This document shows, piece by piece, positions 1 through 8,027 of a stretch of DNA of 33,940 bases. The first letter of the stretch is position 1. Every line of letters begins with the position of its first letter. Source of the DNA: Bacillota bacterium (GTDB lineage Bacteria; Bacillota; Clostridia; Lachnospirales; Anaerotignaceae); contig JAHZDZ010000008.1 in NCBI GenBank assembly GCA_019422105.1, positions 17,439 to 51,378 on the forward strand, written 5' to 3'. Below the pieces are notes generated by a model that had not been told where the DNA came from, did no database searches, and saw nothing but the letters and a program-made list of their open reading frames with translations. The position numbers and the translations under genes were made by a program.

Positions 1-150
1 AGGAAACGGATTGAACACAAACCATTCAATCCGTAAAAATAGCCACGGTGCGGCTGAATTTTATTGCGCTGCAATAAAAAAGAAAGTAAGGAAACGGATT
101 GAACACAAACCATTCAATCCGTAAAAATAGCCACGGTGCGGCTATTTTTT
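1..150. repeat. 55-bp direct repeat with palindromic modules and terminal hairpin
   Basis: Positions 1-55 and 89-143 are identical. Each copy holds a palindrome ACGGATTGAA/TTCAATCCGT (6-15 with 25-34; 94-103 with 113-122) followed by AAAATAGCC..GGCT. Between the copies is a second palindrome, TTTATTGC/GCAATAAA (60-78). In the second copy the last module is a full hairpin, AAAAATAGCC/GGCTATTTTT (123-148) with a T-run, and could act as a rho-independent terminator for a gene to the left of the window. The same B-A-C order recurs at 7114-7210. The region 1-217 holds no gene. A short inverted repeat, GGAAAA/TTTTCC, lies near 159-174. Confidence 0.85.
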
Positions 151-217
151 ATTATGGGAAAATGAAAATTTTCCTACCTATATAAATAAACAGTGTTTGT
201 TTTAAAAGAAGGAAGGG

Positions 218-805
218 ATGGCAGACGTGGCGGAGACATTTAATATTAATACACTGAGTTTACCATATCGGTTGAGCTTTTATTGCGCGCCGGTTCTTTT
301 AGGGGTAAAAAGCGGCAATACCATAACAATTGAGAATCAGGAAATATCGTTTTTATCCTTAAATATAGATACTGCTGAAATTAAACATCATATCCTTTTT
401 CAGGATGAAAATAAATCTGTTTTATTTCTTTATCGGCCGCAGCTTGTAGAAAACAAGCTGCGGGAAGGGGCTGTACTGCGTTTTTTAACTTGTTTGGGCT
501 ACAGGAATTTTACGCTGCGTAATATTTTGCAGCGTCTGACGGTTCGGTATGAGGAATATATGGAAAGCGGCGGGGAATTTCCTCATGAGCTGGGAATTTT
601 TTTGGATTATCCATTGGATGATGTCCTTTGCTTTATCCGTTATGGGGGTCAGGACTGCAAAAAATGCGGCTACTGGAAGGTTTATACCAATTTGGAGGAA
701 GCGGAGGAAAAATTTCAGCTTTATGACAAGGCAAGATGCTGCCTGATGCAGTATGTTATGGAGGGAAAAAAGATGAGGGATATTCGCCTGACCCAATTGA
801 TTTAA
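218..805 (+). CDS. DUF3793 family protein
   Basis: A 195-residue soluble protein of unknown function. It shows the typical C-terminal signature of DUF3793: FPHELGIFLDYPLDDV at residues 121-136, then a CKKCGYWKVY segment at 147-156. The two close cysteines (147, 150) could bind a metal or be redox active, but this is inference. The ATG is preceded by GAAGGAAGG at good spacing. The next gene, 71 bp downstream on the same strand, is a flavodoxin; DUF3793 genes are commonly found beside flavodoxins in Clostridia, which suggests a link to low-potential electron transfer or iron limitation. No transmembrane segment or signal peptide is visible. The family call is fairly safe; the function is unknown. 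Confidence 0.8.
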   Translation: MADVAETFNINTLSLPYRLSFYCAPVLLGVKSGNTITIENQEISFLSLNIDTAEIKHHILFQDENKSVLFLYRPQLVENKLREGAVLRFLTCLGYRNFTLRNILQRLTVRYEEYMESGGEFPHELGIFLDYPLDDVLCFIRYGGQDCKKCGYWKVYTNLEEAEEKFQLYDKARCCLMQYVMEGKKMRDIRLTQLI

Positions 806-814
806 GGGTTATTC

Positions 815-842
815 AACGGACAGCATATCATTTCTGTCCGTT
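815..842 (+). other. intercistronic hairpin
   Basis: A perfect 9-bp stem, AACGGACAG/CTGTCCGTT, with a 10-nt loop between the DUF3793 gene and the flavodoxin gene. No T-run follows, so it is more likely an RNA-processing or stability element, or a weak attenuator, than a full terminator. Confidence 0.5.
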
Positions 843-876
843 TGATACATAAAATACTAGAAAGGGGAATTTATTT

Positions 877-1299
877 ATGAAGATGGCAGTAATTTACTGG
901 TCCGGAACCGGCAATACGGAGGAAATGGCAAATATTGTTGCCAATAAGGCAAAGGAAAAGGGCTGTGAGGTTGATTTGAAAAAGGTATCACAGGCCAGCC
1001 CGAGTGATATTGCAGACTGTGATTTCATTGCGCTGGGATGCCCTTCTATGGGGGATGAGGTTTTAGAGGAATGGGAGATGGAACCCTTCGTAGACGCTGT
1101 CAGCGGCGAGGTGAAGGGAAAAAAGGTATTGCTTTTTGGCTCCTACGGCTGGGGAGATGGAAAATGGATGCGCGACTGGGAGGAGAGAATGGTTGGCTAC
1201 GGCGCGTCAGTCGCAGCAGAGCCGGTCATTGCTAACGGCGCGCCGGGAGACCCCGCGAAAAAGAAATTGGAGGACATGGTTGAGGCTATTGTGAAATAG
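877..1299 (+). CDS. flavodoxin
   Basis: A 140-residue short-chain flavodoxin, a small FMN protein that shuttles low-potential electrons and can replace ferredoxin. The N-terminal phosphate-binding loop SGTGNTEEMA (residues 9-18) binds the FMN phosphate. The 50s loop CPSMGDEVLEE and the 90s loop FGSYGWGDGKW (about residues 87-97) would flank the isoalloxazine ring, with Tyr90 and Trp92 as stacking candidates. Length and start (GAAAGGGGAA before ATG) fit the family. It follows the DUF3793 gene on the same strand and ends in a clear terminator, so the two probably form a unit. In this organism it may serve Etf-linked or nitroreductase chemistry, but nothing in the sequence names a partner. Confidence 0.95.
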   Translation: MKMAVIYWSGTGNTEEMANIVANKAKEKGCEVDLKKVSQASPSDIADCDFIALGCPSMGDEVLEEWEMEPFVDAVSGEVKGKKVLLFGSYGWGDGKWMRDWEERMVGYGASVAAEPVIANGAPGDPAKKKLEDMVEAIVK

Positions 1300-1331
1300 G
1301 TTACCTGAAAAAGGAAATAATTGATGAAAAG

Positions 1332-1362
1332 AAAGCCTGATAGAAAAGAATCAGGCTTTTTT
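1332..1362 (+). terminator. rho-independent terminator after flavodoxin
   Basis: The stem AAAGCCTGAT/ATCAGGCTTT (1332-1341 with 1350-1359) is followed by a run of Ts, 33 bp after the flavodoxin stop codon. Confidence 0.9.
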
Positions 1363-1659
1363 GTTTGCAGGCCAATTTTGAGCATTTCTTTTGGAATATA
1401 AGGATATAATGCGGTTTACTGTTGATGACTCCTGTTAGAGGACTATGGGTTTCCTACATATCATTTTAACGGATTGGATGTTTTCCAGGCCAATCCGTAT
1501 CTTTAATTTTGTTTTTTATTGCGTTAACAATAAAAAAAAGAAAGAAACCACCAGTCCTTAAGGCCGTACCGGGTCTTTTTCTTTTTTCCTCAGATGATGT
1601 TTTCATATTGATTTGAAAGGCCGTTTTTTCATCATTATATACAAAAAAGCAAAATAATG
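1363..1659. repeat. intergenic region with A and B palindrome modules
   Basis: There is no gene between 1300 and 1732. The stretch carries module A (ACGGATTGG/CCAATCCGT, 1469-1477 with 1490-1498) and module B (TTTTTTATTG/CAATAAAAAA, 1512-1521 with 1528-1537), the same two palindromes as at 1-150 and 7114-7210 but in the order A-B. A T-rich tract follows (1575-1590). Nothing else is recognisable before the dprA promoter. Confidence 0.7.
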
Positions 1660-1688
1660 TTGAATTAAAATTGAAAAACCTTTATGAT
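1660..1688 (+). promoter_or_regulatory. putative sigma-A promoter of dprA-topA
   Basis: TTGAAT (-35, 1660-1665) and TATGAT (-10, 1683-1688) are separated by exactly 17 bp. Transcription would start near 1695, about 38 nt before the dprA start codon. Confidence 0.6.
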
Positions 1689-1732
1689 TAAAAGCGTATT
1701 TGGAAAACAGGACTGCAAAGGGGGGCGTCCTT

Positions 1733-2833
1733 ATGTTTCGGGAAGAGGATTATATGATGTGGCTGAGCAGGATAGAGGGACTAAACCGCCCCAAAATAGA
1801 AAGACTGCTGGCTTACTTTTCCGGTTCGGCAGAGGCAATATGGAATGCAGATTTGACGGAGCTGAAAGCCTCAGGCTGTCTTTCCTCAGACGCTGCCGCA
1901 AGGATACAGGGGCAAAGGGACAAGAATATCCTAAGCGGTTGGATAGAGGAGCTTGAGCTAAAGGAGATGCGTTTTATCTCCTGCCTAGGCGAAGAGTATC
2001 CGTCGCTATTAAAAAATACAGACGACCGTCCCCTGGGACTGTACATCAGAGGGAGACTGCCCGACGAGGAAATTGAGCGGGTTGGCATTGTGGGGGCAAG
2101 AAGATGCAGTGAGTATGGATCCATCTATGCGAAAAAGTTTGCGAAGGAGCTTTCGGAGCACAATGTATGCGTTGTCAGCGGCATGGCTAGAGGGATAGAT
2201 TCCTGCGCCCACAAGGGAGCACTGGAGGGACTGGCGCCGACTATAGCGGTATTGGGCTGTGGTGCTGACGTCTGCTACCCCGCAGAAAACAGGGAGCTGA
2301 TGAATAAAATACTGGAAAACGGCTGTATTTTGTCGGAGTATCCGCCCTTAACACCGCCGAAAGGCTATCACTTTCCTCAGAGAAACCGTATTATTGCCGG
2401 TCTTTCAAACGCTTTGGTTGTCATAGAGGCAGGAGAAAAGAGCGGCTCTCTGATAACGGCGGAGATGGCTATAGACTTTGGCAGGGATGTTTTCGTGCTG
2501 CCCGGAAATATCAACAGTCCTCTCAGCAAGGGCACCAATGCGCTCATTAAGGATGGGGCGCAGCTTTTGGACGATGTTGAGGATATTTTGCTGAGTCTTG
2601 GTATAAAATTTTCGGAATCGGGAAAAGAGGAGTATATCAGAAAAAATTTGTCAGCACTTGAAAGTGACGAAAAAACAGTATATGATATTATGAGTTTGGA
2701 GCCATCCGGTATGGATGATATAATGATGAAAACAGACATACAGGTACAGTCGCTGCAATATATATTGACTATGCTTGAAATAAAAGGGTATATAAAAAAA
2801 TTGCCCGGAGAAAGATATATACGCAAAATATAG
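1733..2833 (+). CDS. dprA: DNA processing protein DprA (Smf)
   Basis: A 366-residue DprA, a single-stranded-DNA-binding protein that loads RecA on incoming DNA during natural transformation. An N-terminal helical segment (1-75) precedes the Rossmann-like core, with VGIVGARR (117-124), VVSGMARGID (147-156), FPQRNRIIAGLS (214-225) and EAGEKSGSLITA (232-243). A C-terminal winged-helix domain (about 305-366) follows, as in many Firmicutes. I chose the ATG at 1733 because AAAGGGGGG lies just upstream; an in-frame TTG at 1700 lacks such a site and lies next to the putative -10 box. topA follows 31 bp downstream, a usual partner in Clostridia. No other competence genes are in the window, so active transformation cannot be inferred. 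Confidence 0.95.
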   Translation: MFREEDYMMWLSRIEGLNRPKIERLLAYFSGSAEAIWNADLTELKASGCLSSDAAARIQGQRDKNILSGWIEELELKEMRFISCLGEEYPSLLKNTDDRPLGLYIRGRLPDEEIERVGIVGARRCSEYGSIYAKKFAKELSEHNVCVVSGMARGIDSCAHKGALEGLAPTIAVLGCGADVCYPAENRELMNKILENGCILSEYPPLTPPKGYHFPQRNRIIAGLSNALVVIEAGEKSGSLITAEMAIDFGRDVFVLPGNINSPLSKGTNALIKDGAQLLDDVEDILLSLGIKFSESGKEEYIRKNLSALESDEKTVYDIMSLEPSGMDDIMMKTDIQVQSLQYILTMLEIKGYIKKLPGERYIRKI

Positions 2834-2864
2834 GGACGGCCTGTTCAGAATTTAGAGGTGAGCT

Positions 2865-4952
2865 ATGTCTAAGAATTTAGTAATTGTGGAATCACCCGCA
2901 AAATCAAAGACAATAAAAAAATTCCTTGGGAATAACTATAAAGTGGAAGCATCAATGGGACATGTGCGGGATTTGCCCAAAAGTCAGCTTGGAATTGATA
3001 TAGAGCACGACTTTGAGCCAAAATATATTACCATTCGGGGAAAGGGAGAGCTTTTGGCCAAGCTGCGCAAGGAGGCCAAGGCGGCGGATAAGGTTTATCT
3101 GGCAACTGACCCCGACCGCGAGGGTGAGGCTATCAGCTGGCATTTGATAACGGCACTTAATTTGGAGGATAAAAACGTCAGCAGGATTACGTTTAACGAG
3201 ATTACCAAAAACGCGGTGAAAAAGTCCATCAAGGAGGCCAGGGAAATTGATATGGATCTGGTGGACGCCCAGCAGGCAAGGCGTGTTTTGGACCGTTTGG
3301 TAGGCTACTCCGTAAGCGACCTTCTCTGGAAAAAAATCAAAAGGGGATTGAGCGGCGGGCGTGTGCAGTCTGTTGCTCTGCGCATCATCTGCGACAAGGA
3401 GGAGGAAATCAACAGCTTTATACCGGAGGAATACTGGACGATTGACGCTGTACTTCTGACAAAGCAGCATAAAAAGCTGAATGCAAAGTTTTACGGAGAT
3501 AAAAAGGGAAAGATGGAGCTGAAAAGCCAGGAGGAGGTAGAGCGGATACTCTCCGCCCTGAAGGACAGCCAATTTAAAGTAGAGGAAATTAAAACGGGAA
3601 AAAGGGCGAAGAATCCACAGCCGCCTTTTACAACCAGCACCATGCAGCAGGAGGCCAGCAAATATTTGAACCTTTCCACACAAAAGACCATGATGATAGC
3701 GCAGCAGCTCTACGAGGGCGTGGACATCAAGGGGGAAGGGACTGTCGGCCTGGTATCCTATATCCGTACCGATTCCGTCAGGATTTCGGATGACGCTTTT
3801 GAGGATGCAAGAAGCTTTATCACAGAAACCTATGGCAAGGAATACATGAGTCCGGAAAGGGCAGTCTATAAAACAAAGTCAAAGGCGCAGGACGCCCATG
3901 AGGCAATCCGTCCCACAAACGCCTTCCGCACGCCCGACAGCATTAAGGAATCCCTGTCAAAGGATCAGTATAAGCTTTACAAGCTGATATGGGAGAGATT
4001 TCTGGCAAGCCAGATGGCATCTGCCTCCTATGATACCATGTCTGTGAAAATAAAAGCGGGGGATTATATTTTTAAATCCAGCGGATCCATTTTGAAATTC
4101 AAGGGCTTTCTTGAGGTATACAACAAATCGGAGGAGGAGGACGAGAACACAAAAATTCCCGAGCTTTCAAAGGATGAAATACTGTCTGAATCGGAAATCA
4201 ATCCTCTTCAGCATTTCACCCAGCCGCCGGCTCGTTTTACAGACGCAAGCCTTGTAAAGACACTGGAGGAAATCGGCGTGGGGCGTCCCAGTACCTATGC
4301 GCCGACACTGGCAACGATTTTAAACCGAAACTATGTGGTGCGGGAGAGTAAGATGCTGTATCCCACAGAGCTTGGCGAGGCTGTCAACGATGTCATGAAG
4401 GGTTACTTTTCCGATATTGTCAACATTGGATTTACAGCCGACATGGAAGATAAGCTGGACAAGGTTGAGGAAGCAGGCATAGAGTGGAAACAGATAATAC
4501 GTGATTTTTATCCGGATTTCAGCAGAGATTTGGAAAACGCAAGAGAAAAGCTCAGTAAAATTGAGATTAAGGATGAGGAAACAGACATCAAATGTGAGAA
4601 GTGCGGCCGCAATATGGTTATCAAATATGGCCGTTACGGAAAATTCCTTGCCTGCCCCGGCTTTCCCGAATGCCAGAACGCCAAGCCGTTTTTTGAGGAG
4701 GCAGGCGTAAGCTGTCCTCTGTGCGGAGGAAAGGTGCTCATCAAAAAGACCAAAAAGGGACGGAAGTATTTTGGATGTGAGAATAATCCGGAATGCGGTT
4801 TTATGTCCTGGAATAAGCCTACAGAGGAAAAATGTCCCAAATGCGGCAGCTTTATGGTGGAGAAGGGGAGTAAAAACCCGAAACTGGTGTGCTCAAACGA
4901 AAAGTGCGGCTATGTCAGCGACAAAAAGCCGGAGGAAAAAGAAGAAGAATAA
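2865..4952 (+). CDS. topA: DNA topoisomerase I
   Basis: A 695-residue type IA topoisomerase that relaxes negative supercoils. The TOPRIM domain is N-terminal, with the catalytic Glu in VESPAK (Glu9) and the metal-binding DPDREGE (82-88). The active-site tyrosine is Tyr299 in SYIRTDS. Residues 560-690 hold three C-terminal four-cysteine zinc ribbons (CEKCG..CPGFPEC, CPLCG..CENNPEC, CPKCG..CSNEKC), the normal arrangement for bacterial TopA. An AGAGGTGAG site precedes the ATG. It is the second gene of a dprA-topA unit. The glutamate/lysine-rich end (KKPEEKEEE) is an ordinary disordered tail. No clear terminator is seen before the rpsB promoter. Confidence 0.97.
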   Translation: MSKNLVIVESPAKSKTIKKFLGNNYKVEASMGHVRDLPKSQLGIDIEHDFEPKYITIRGKGELLAKLRKEAKAADKVYLATDPDREGEAISWHLITALNLEDKNVSRITFNEITKNAVKKSIKEAREIDMDLVDAQQARRVLDRLVGYSVSDLLWKKIKRGLSGGRVQSVALRIICDKEEEINSFIPEEYWTIDAVLLTKQHKKLNAKFYGDKKGKMELKSQEEVERILSALKDSQFKVEEIKTGKRAKNPQPPFTTSTMQQEASKYLNLSTQKTMMIAQQLYEGVDIKGEGTVGLVSYIRTDSVRISDDAFEDARSFITETYGKEYMSPERAVYKTKSKAQDAHEAIRPTNAFRTPDSIKESLSKDQYKLYKLIWERFLASQMASASYDTMSVKIKAGDYIFKSSGSILKFKGFLEVYNKSEEEDENTKIPELSKDEILSESEINPLQHFTQPPARFTDASLVKTLEEIGVGRPSTYAPTLATILNRNYVVRESKMLYPTELGEAVNDVMKGYFSDIVNIGFTADMEDKLDKVEEAGIEWKQIIRDFYPDFSRDLENAREKLSKIEIKDEETDIKCEKCGRNMVIKYGRYGKFLACPGFPECQNAKPFFEEAGVSCPLCGGKVLIKKTKKGRKYFGCENNPECGFMSWNKPTEEKCPKCGSFMVEKGSKNPKLVCSNEKCGYVSDKKPEEKEEE

Positions 4953-5038
4953 TCGGCAGAATAAAAAAACGAGAGTTTGGGTATTGTGTCAATAAAGGGC
5001 GTCAATGTGAAAGGGAATAAAAATAGTACAAAAAACTG

Positions 5039-5067
5039 TTGTAAACCTTAGATATATGTGATATAAT
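5039..5067 (+). promoter_or_regulatory. sigma-A promoter of rpsB-tsf
   Basis: TTGTAA (-35, 5039-5044) and a perfect TATAAT (-10, 5062-5067) are separated by 17 bp. It lies about 110 nt upstream of the rpsB start codon, leaving a long leader. Confidence 0.75.
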
Positions 5068-5074
5068 CTCAAAC

Positions 5075-5180
5075 GGTAACCATATTACACACGTATTTTC
5101 CATATTTTGGCCCGGTGCCTGCATCTGGCAGGTCGCCAAACAAAGAAAATGCGGAGGACAAACCATATAGGAGGTGCGCT
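5075..5180 (+). promoter_or_regulatory. rpsB 5' leader, possible autoregulatory RNA
   Basis: About 105 nt of transcribed leader before rpsB can fold around a C/G-rich core near 5110-5136: GGC..CCTGC-loop-GCAGG..GCC, a stem inside a closing stem. It ends in a strong TAGGAGGTG ribosome binding site (5168-5175). Ribosomal protein S2 operons are often feedback regulated through such leaders, so this is a candidate S2-binding element. I cannot assign it to a known RNA family by eye. Confidence 0.4.
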
Positions 5181-5921
5181 ATGAGCGTAATATCAATGAA
5201 ACAGTTGTTGGAAGCAGGTGTTCACTTCGGTCATCAGACAAGAAGATGGAACCCTAAAATGGCAGAGTATATCTTTGCTGAGAGAAACGGAATTTATATC
5301 ATCGACCTTCAGAAAACAGTAAAAAAGGTTGACGAGGCTTATTTTAATGTAAGCGAAATTATCAAAGACGGCGGAGAAATCCTTTTCGTCGGCACAAAGA
5401 AACAAGCTCAGGATTCCATCAGGGAAGAGGCTGACAGATGCGGCATGTACTATGTAAACCAGAGATGGCTTGGCGGTATGCTGACAAACTTTGAGACAAT
5501 CAAGACAAGAATCAAAAGACTTAAAGAGCTTGAAAAAATGCAGGAGGACGGAACATTTGCTGTTCTTCCGAAAAAAGAGGTTGCGAACCTTCTTCATGAG
5601 AAAGAAAAACTGGAGAAGAACCTTGGCGGCATCAAGGAAATGAAGAGAATTCCTGATGTAATGTTTGTTGTTGACCCAAGAAAAGAAAGAATCGCTATTC
5701 AGGAGGCACATACTCTTGGCATTCCTGTTGTGGCTATTGTAGATACAAACTGTGACCCTGAGGAAGTAGATTTTGTTATTCCCGGCAATGACGATGCTAT
5801 CCGTGCCGTTAAACTGATTGCCGGAAAAATCGCTGACGCGGTTATTGAGTCCAAGCAGGGCGAGATGATGGCTGAGGCTGAGGAAAATGCAGAGGCTCAG
5901 GCAGAAACAGCGGAAGCATAA
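5181..5921 (+). CDS. rpsB: 30S ribosomal protein S2
   Basis: A 246-residue S2, the small-subunit protein at the head/body junction needed for S1 docking or assembly. The start is the hallmark MSVISMKQLLEAGVHFGHQT, directly after TAGGAGGTG. An upstream in-frame extension to 5115 lacks that site and would add 22 residues not found in S2. The motifs RRWNPKM, FVGTKKQAQD, YVNQRWLGGMLTNF and IPVVAIVDTNCDPE are all present. The alanine/glutamate-rich tail (AEAEENAEAQAETAEA) is a normal variable C-terminus. It is co-transcribed with tsf through a partial terminator. Confidence 0.98.
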   Translation: MSVISMKQLLEAGVHFGHQTRRWNPKMAEYIFAERNGIYIIDLQKTVKKVDEAYFNVSEIIKDGGEILFVGTKKQAQDSIREEADRCGMYYVNQRWLGGMLTNFETIKTRIKRLKELEKMQEDGTFAVLPKKEVANLLHEKEKLEKNLGGIKEMKRIPDVMFVVDPRKERIAIQEAHTLGIPVVAIVDTNCDPEEVDFVIPGNDDAIRAVKLIAGKIADAVIESKQGEMMAEAEENAEAQAETAEA

Positions 5922-5961
5922 TTCGTTTTCTTTTAAGCTTAGAAATAAAGGCGTATACCTG

Positions 5962-5998
5962 AGGCTTCAGCCAGATAATATGGACTGGAGCCTTTTTT
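5962..5998 (+). terminator. rpsB-tsf intercistronic terminator/attenuator
   Basis: AGGCTTCAG/CTGGAGCCT (5962-5970 with 5985-5993, one G-T pair) is followed by TTTTTT. It lies between rpsB and tsf, where a partial terminator is known in other bacteria to set the S2:EF-Ts ratio. No strong new promoter is evident before tsf, so read-through is probably used. Confidence 0.8.
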
Positions 5999-6050
5999 AA
6001 GACGAAGTATAACAGGAAGCACACTATTTTATAAATGGAGGTAATTTGTT

Positions 6051-6983
6051 ATGGCAATTACAGCTGCTATGGTAAAGGAATTAAGAGAAATGACAGGCGT
6101 TGGTATGCTTGACTGCAAAAAGGCGCTTGCTGAGACAGACGGCGATATGGAAAAGGCTGTTGAATACTTAAGGGAAAAGGGCCTTGCGGCTTCCGCTAAA
6201 AAAGCCGGCCGTATTGCATCTGAGGGTATCGTATCCATTTACCTGACAGAGGACAACAATAAGGGTGTTATCGTTGAGGTTAACTCCGAGACAGACTTCG
6301 TAGCAAAAAATCCTGTATTCCAGGAGTATGTTGCGCAGGTTGCTAAACAGGCTGCTGATTCCAGCGCAGCTGATATGGAAGCTTTCGGACAGGAAAAATG
6401 GATGTTTGACGAGTCTTTGACCGTTGCTGAGGCTTTGAGCCAGAAGGTAGCTGTTATCGGTGAGAACCTGAATATCAGACGCTTTGAAAAATTTGAGAAG
6501 GCACAGGCAGGAAGGCTTGTTTCCTATATCCATGGCGGCGGCAGAATCGGCGTTATGATTGAGCTTGCATGTGAAAAAGATAGCGACGCTTTGGACGAGC
6601 TAGGCAAAAACCTCTGCATGCAGATTGCCGCTTTGAACCCTAAATTTATCGCTGTAGAGAACGTTCCTGCTGATTTTGTTGCGAAGGAAAAGGAAATTCT
6701 GACACAGCAGGCGATGAATGATGAAAAAAATGCGAACAAACCGGCGAATATTATTGAAAAAATGATTGACGGCAGACTTGCAAAGGAAATGAAGGAATTC
6801 TGCCTTGTGGAGCAGCCATATGTAAAGGACGGCGACATGTCCGTTAAGAAATATATTGATTCTGTTGCAAAAGAGGTTGGCGCTCCAATTTCCGTAGCGC
6901 GTTTTATCCGTTTTGAGACAGGTGAGGGCCTTGCAAAAAAAGAGGAAAACTTTGCTGATGAGGTTGCTAAGGCAATGAACTAA
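6051..6983 (+). CDS. tsf: elongation factor Ts
   Basis: A 310-residue EF-Ts, the guanine nucleotide exchange factor for EF-Tu. The N-terminal UBA-like domain reads VKELREMTGVGMLDCKKAL. The core has the EF-Tu-contacting TDFVAKN motif (about residues 82-88), followed by the two-subdomain core with HGGGRIGVMIEL and a C-terminal module. ATGGAGGTAA gives a strong ribosome binding site before ATG. It is the second gene of the rpsB-tsf operon and is followed by a strong terminator, so pyrH and frr, which often come next in other bacteria, are not adjacent here. Confidence 0.98.
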   Translation: MAITAAMVKELREMTGVGMLDCKKALAETDGDMEKAVEYLREKGLAASAKKAGRIASEGIVSIYLTEDNNKGVIVEVNSETDFVAKNPVFQEYVAQVAKQAADSSAADMEAFGQEKWMFDESLTVAEALSQKVAVIGENLNIRRFEKFEKAQAGRLVSYIHGGGRIGVMIELACEKDSDALDELGKNLCMQIAALNPKFIAVENVPADFVAKEKEILTQQAMNDEKNANKPANIIEKMIDGRLAKEMKEFCLVEQPYVKDGDMSVKKYIDSVAKEVGAPISVARFIRFETGEGLAKKEENFADEVAKAMN

Positions 6984-7021
6984 AAAAGTTTTTGTTTCTT
7001 TTCAGAATGTAAATGTAATAT

Positions 7022-7058
7022 AAGGGCAGGAAAGAGTAACTTCTTTCCTGTCCTTATT
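7022..7058 (+). terminator. rho-independent terminator after tsf
   Basis: A 14-bp stem, AAGGGCAGGAAAGA/TCTTTCCTGTCCTT (7022-7035 with 7042-7055, one G-T pair), ends in T-rich sequence 38 bp after the tsf stop codon. Confidence 0.9.
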
Positions 7059-7113
7059 TTGATTTTGAACTTGCTTTGCTTTTCTACTTGGAGGGTTTAT
7101 TTTCAGGATTTTG

Positions 7114-7210
7114 TTTTATTGCTGACGCAATAAAAAGCGGAATTAAGGAAACGGATTGGCTTAAAGAGCATCCAATCCGTAAAAATAGCCACATAGCGGC
7201 TATTTTTTAT
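7114..7210 (+). repeat. dispersed B-A-C palindrome unit
   Basis: This is the second complete copy of the unit seen at about 59-150: module B TTTTATTGC/GCAATAAAA (7114-7122 with 7127-7135), module A ACGGATTGG/CCAATCCGT (7151-7159 with 7172-7180) and module C AAAAATAGCC/GGCTATTTTT (from 7181). Loops differ between copies while the stems and the AAGGAA linker before module A are kept, as expected for a mobile or selected structured repeat. Module C with its T-run looks like a terminator. Confidence 0.85.
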
Positions 7211-7236
7211 AATTTTACAATAAATCTATATTTATG

Positions 7237-7265
7237 TTGTCTAATTTAGACTTGTAAGCTATACT
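7237..7265 (+). promoter_or_regulatory. putative sigma-A promoter
   Basis: TTGTCT (-35, 7237-7242) and TATACT (-10, 7260-7265) are separated by 17 bp. It would give a leader of about 90 nt for the secreted protein gene at 7365. Confidence 0.55.
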
Positions 7266-7364
7266 GCAAACATACTAAGTACAAATTCGTTTTTGTTCAT
7301 TTTATTGTTTTAATAGTAAGCGCACAATAGTATTATTTTTGCTTTAGATAAATGGAGGAAGATT

Positions 7365-8027
7365 ATGAAAAAGAAAATAGCTATTATAATTTTTGTGGTA
7401 TCAGTTTGTTTTTCAAATGTTTTATCTTATGCAAATGAGGTGATATACACAGAGGAGGAGTTAAATGAGGCTATTACTTATTTAAGGGCGCATAGGGATG
7501 AGCTTAATCTAACAGGTTTTTCAATTGACGAGAGTATAAATGGTATACGGATATTGGCCGAAAAATGGACTCCTGAAAAAGAAGAAAAGTTCAAACAGCT
7601 TTTAGATATTGAAAATATTGAGTTTATAACAGATTATGGCTGTGTTGCTGATAATAACAATCCAATTATGGTCAGGCTTATGCCGAAATCCGCTGATAAT
7701 GCAATCCGTCTTTGGGATCTTCCAATCGTAGAAAATAGAGTACTGGTTCCAATAAGGGGGTTCCTGGAACCACTTGGTTATGATATTAGTTGGGATGGCG
7801 AAAAAAAAGAAGTTACTGCAATCAGCGAAAATAATGCAATCGTTTTTACGGTTGGAGAAAAGAAAATTAAAATTGTTGATGAGACGGGTGGAGTTAAAAA
7901 TATTGATATTGATGTTTCTCCAATGATAAAAAACGAAAGTGTGTATGTTCCTGTAAGATTTATATCAGAAGTTTCTGATTATACCGTTTCATGGAGTGAA
8001 AGTTCTAATTTTGTCATTGTGGAATAG
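7365..8027 (+). CDS. secreted protein with copper amine oxidase N-terminal-like (stalk) domain
   Basis: A 220-residue exported protein. Residues 1-23 form a signal peptide (KKK, a hydrophobic stretch, then LSYA before NEV). Residues 25-95 are a charged helical region with no family I recognise. Residues about 103-220 match the Cu-amine-oxidase N-terminal-like domain common in clostridial surface proteins, with two half repeats, VLVPIRGFLEPLGYDISWDGEKKEV and VYVPVRFISEVSDYTVSWSE (shown only to mark the V-P-R-F pattern). That domain is thought to be structural or cell-wall associated; no oxidase catalytic domain is present. It is monocistronic with its own promoter. The coding sequence is more A+T-rich than neighbouring operons. 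Confidence 0.8.
   Translation: MKKKIAIIIFVVSVCFSNVLSYANEVIYTEEELNEAITYLRAHRDELNLTGFSIDESINGIRILAEKWTPEKEEKFKQLLDIENIEFITDYGCVADNNNPIMVRLMPKSADNAIRLWDLPIVENRVLVPIRGFLEPLGYDISWDGEKKEVTAISENNAIVFTVGEKKIKIVDETGGVKNIDIDVSPMIKNESVYVPVRFISEVSDYTVSWSESSNFVIVE

Noticed and set aside
1..143. Possible CRISPR array (identical repeats)
   Set aside because: There are only two copies of 55 bp with a palindromic spacer that is itself a known repeat module; no cas gene is present.
2952..3683. 243-codon open frame on the minus strand
   Set aside because: It is antisense to topA, which is unmistakable, and shows no recognisable motif.
5115..5180. 22-residue N-terminal extension of S2
   Set aside because: The canonical S2 start at 5181 follows TAGGAGGTG; the upstream part is leader RNA.
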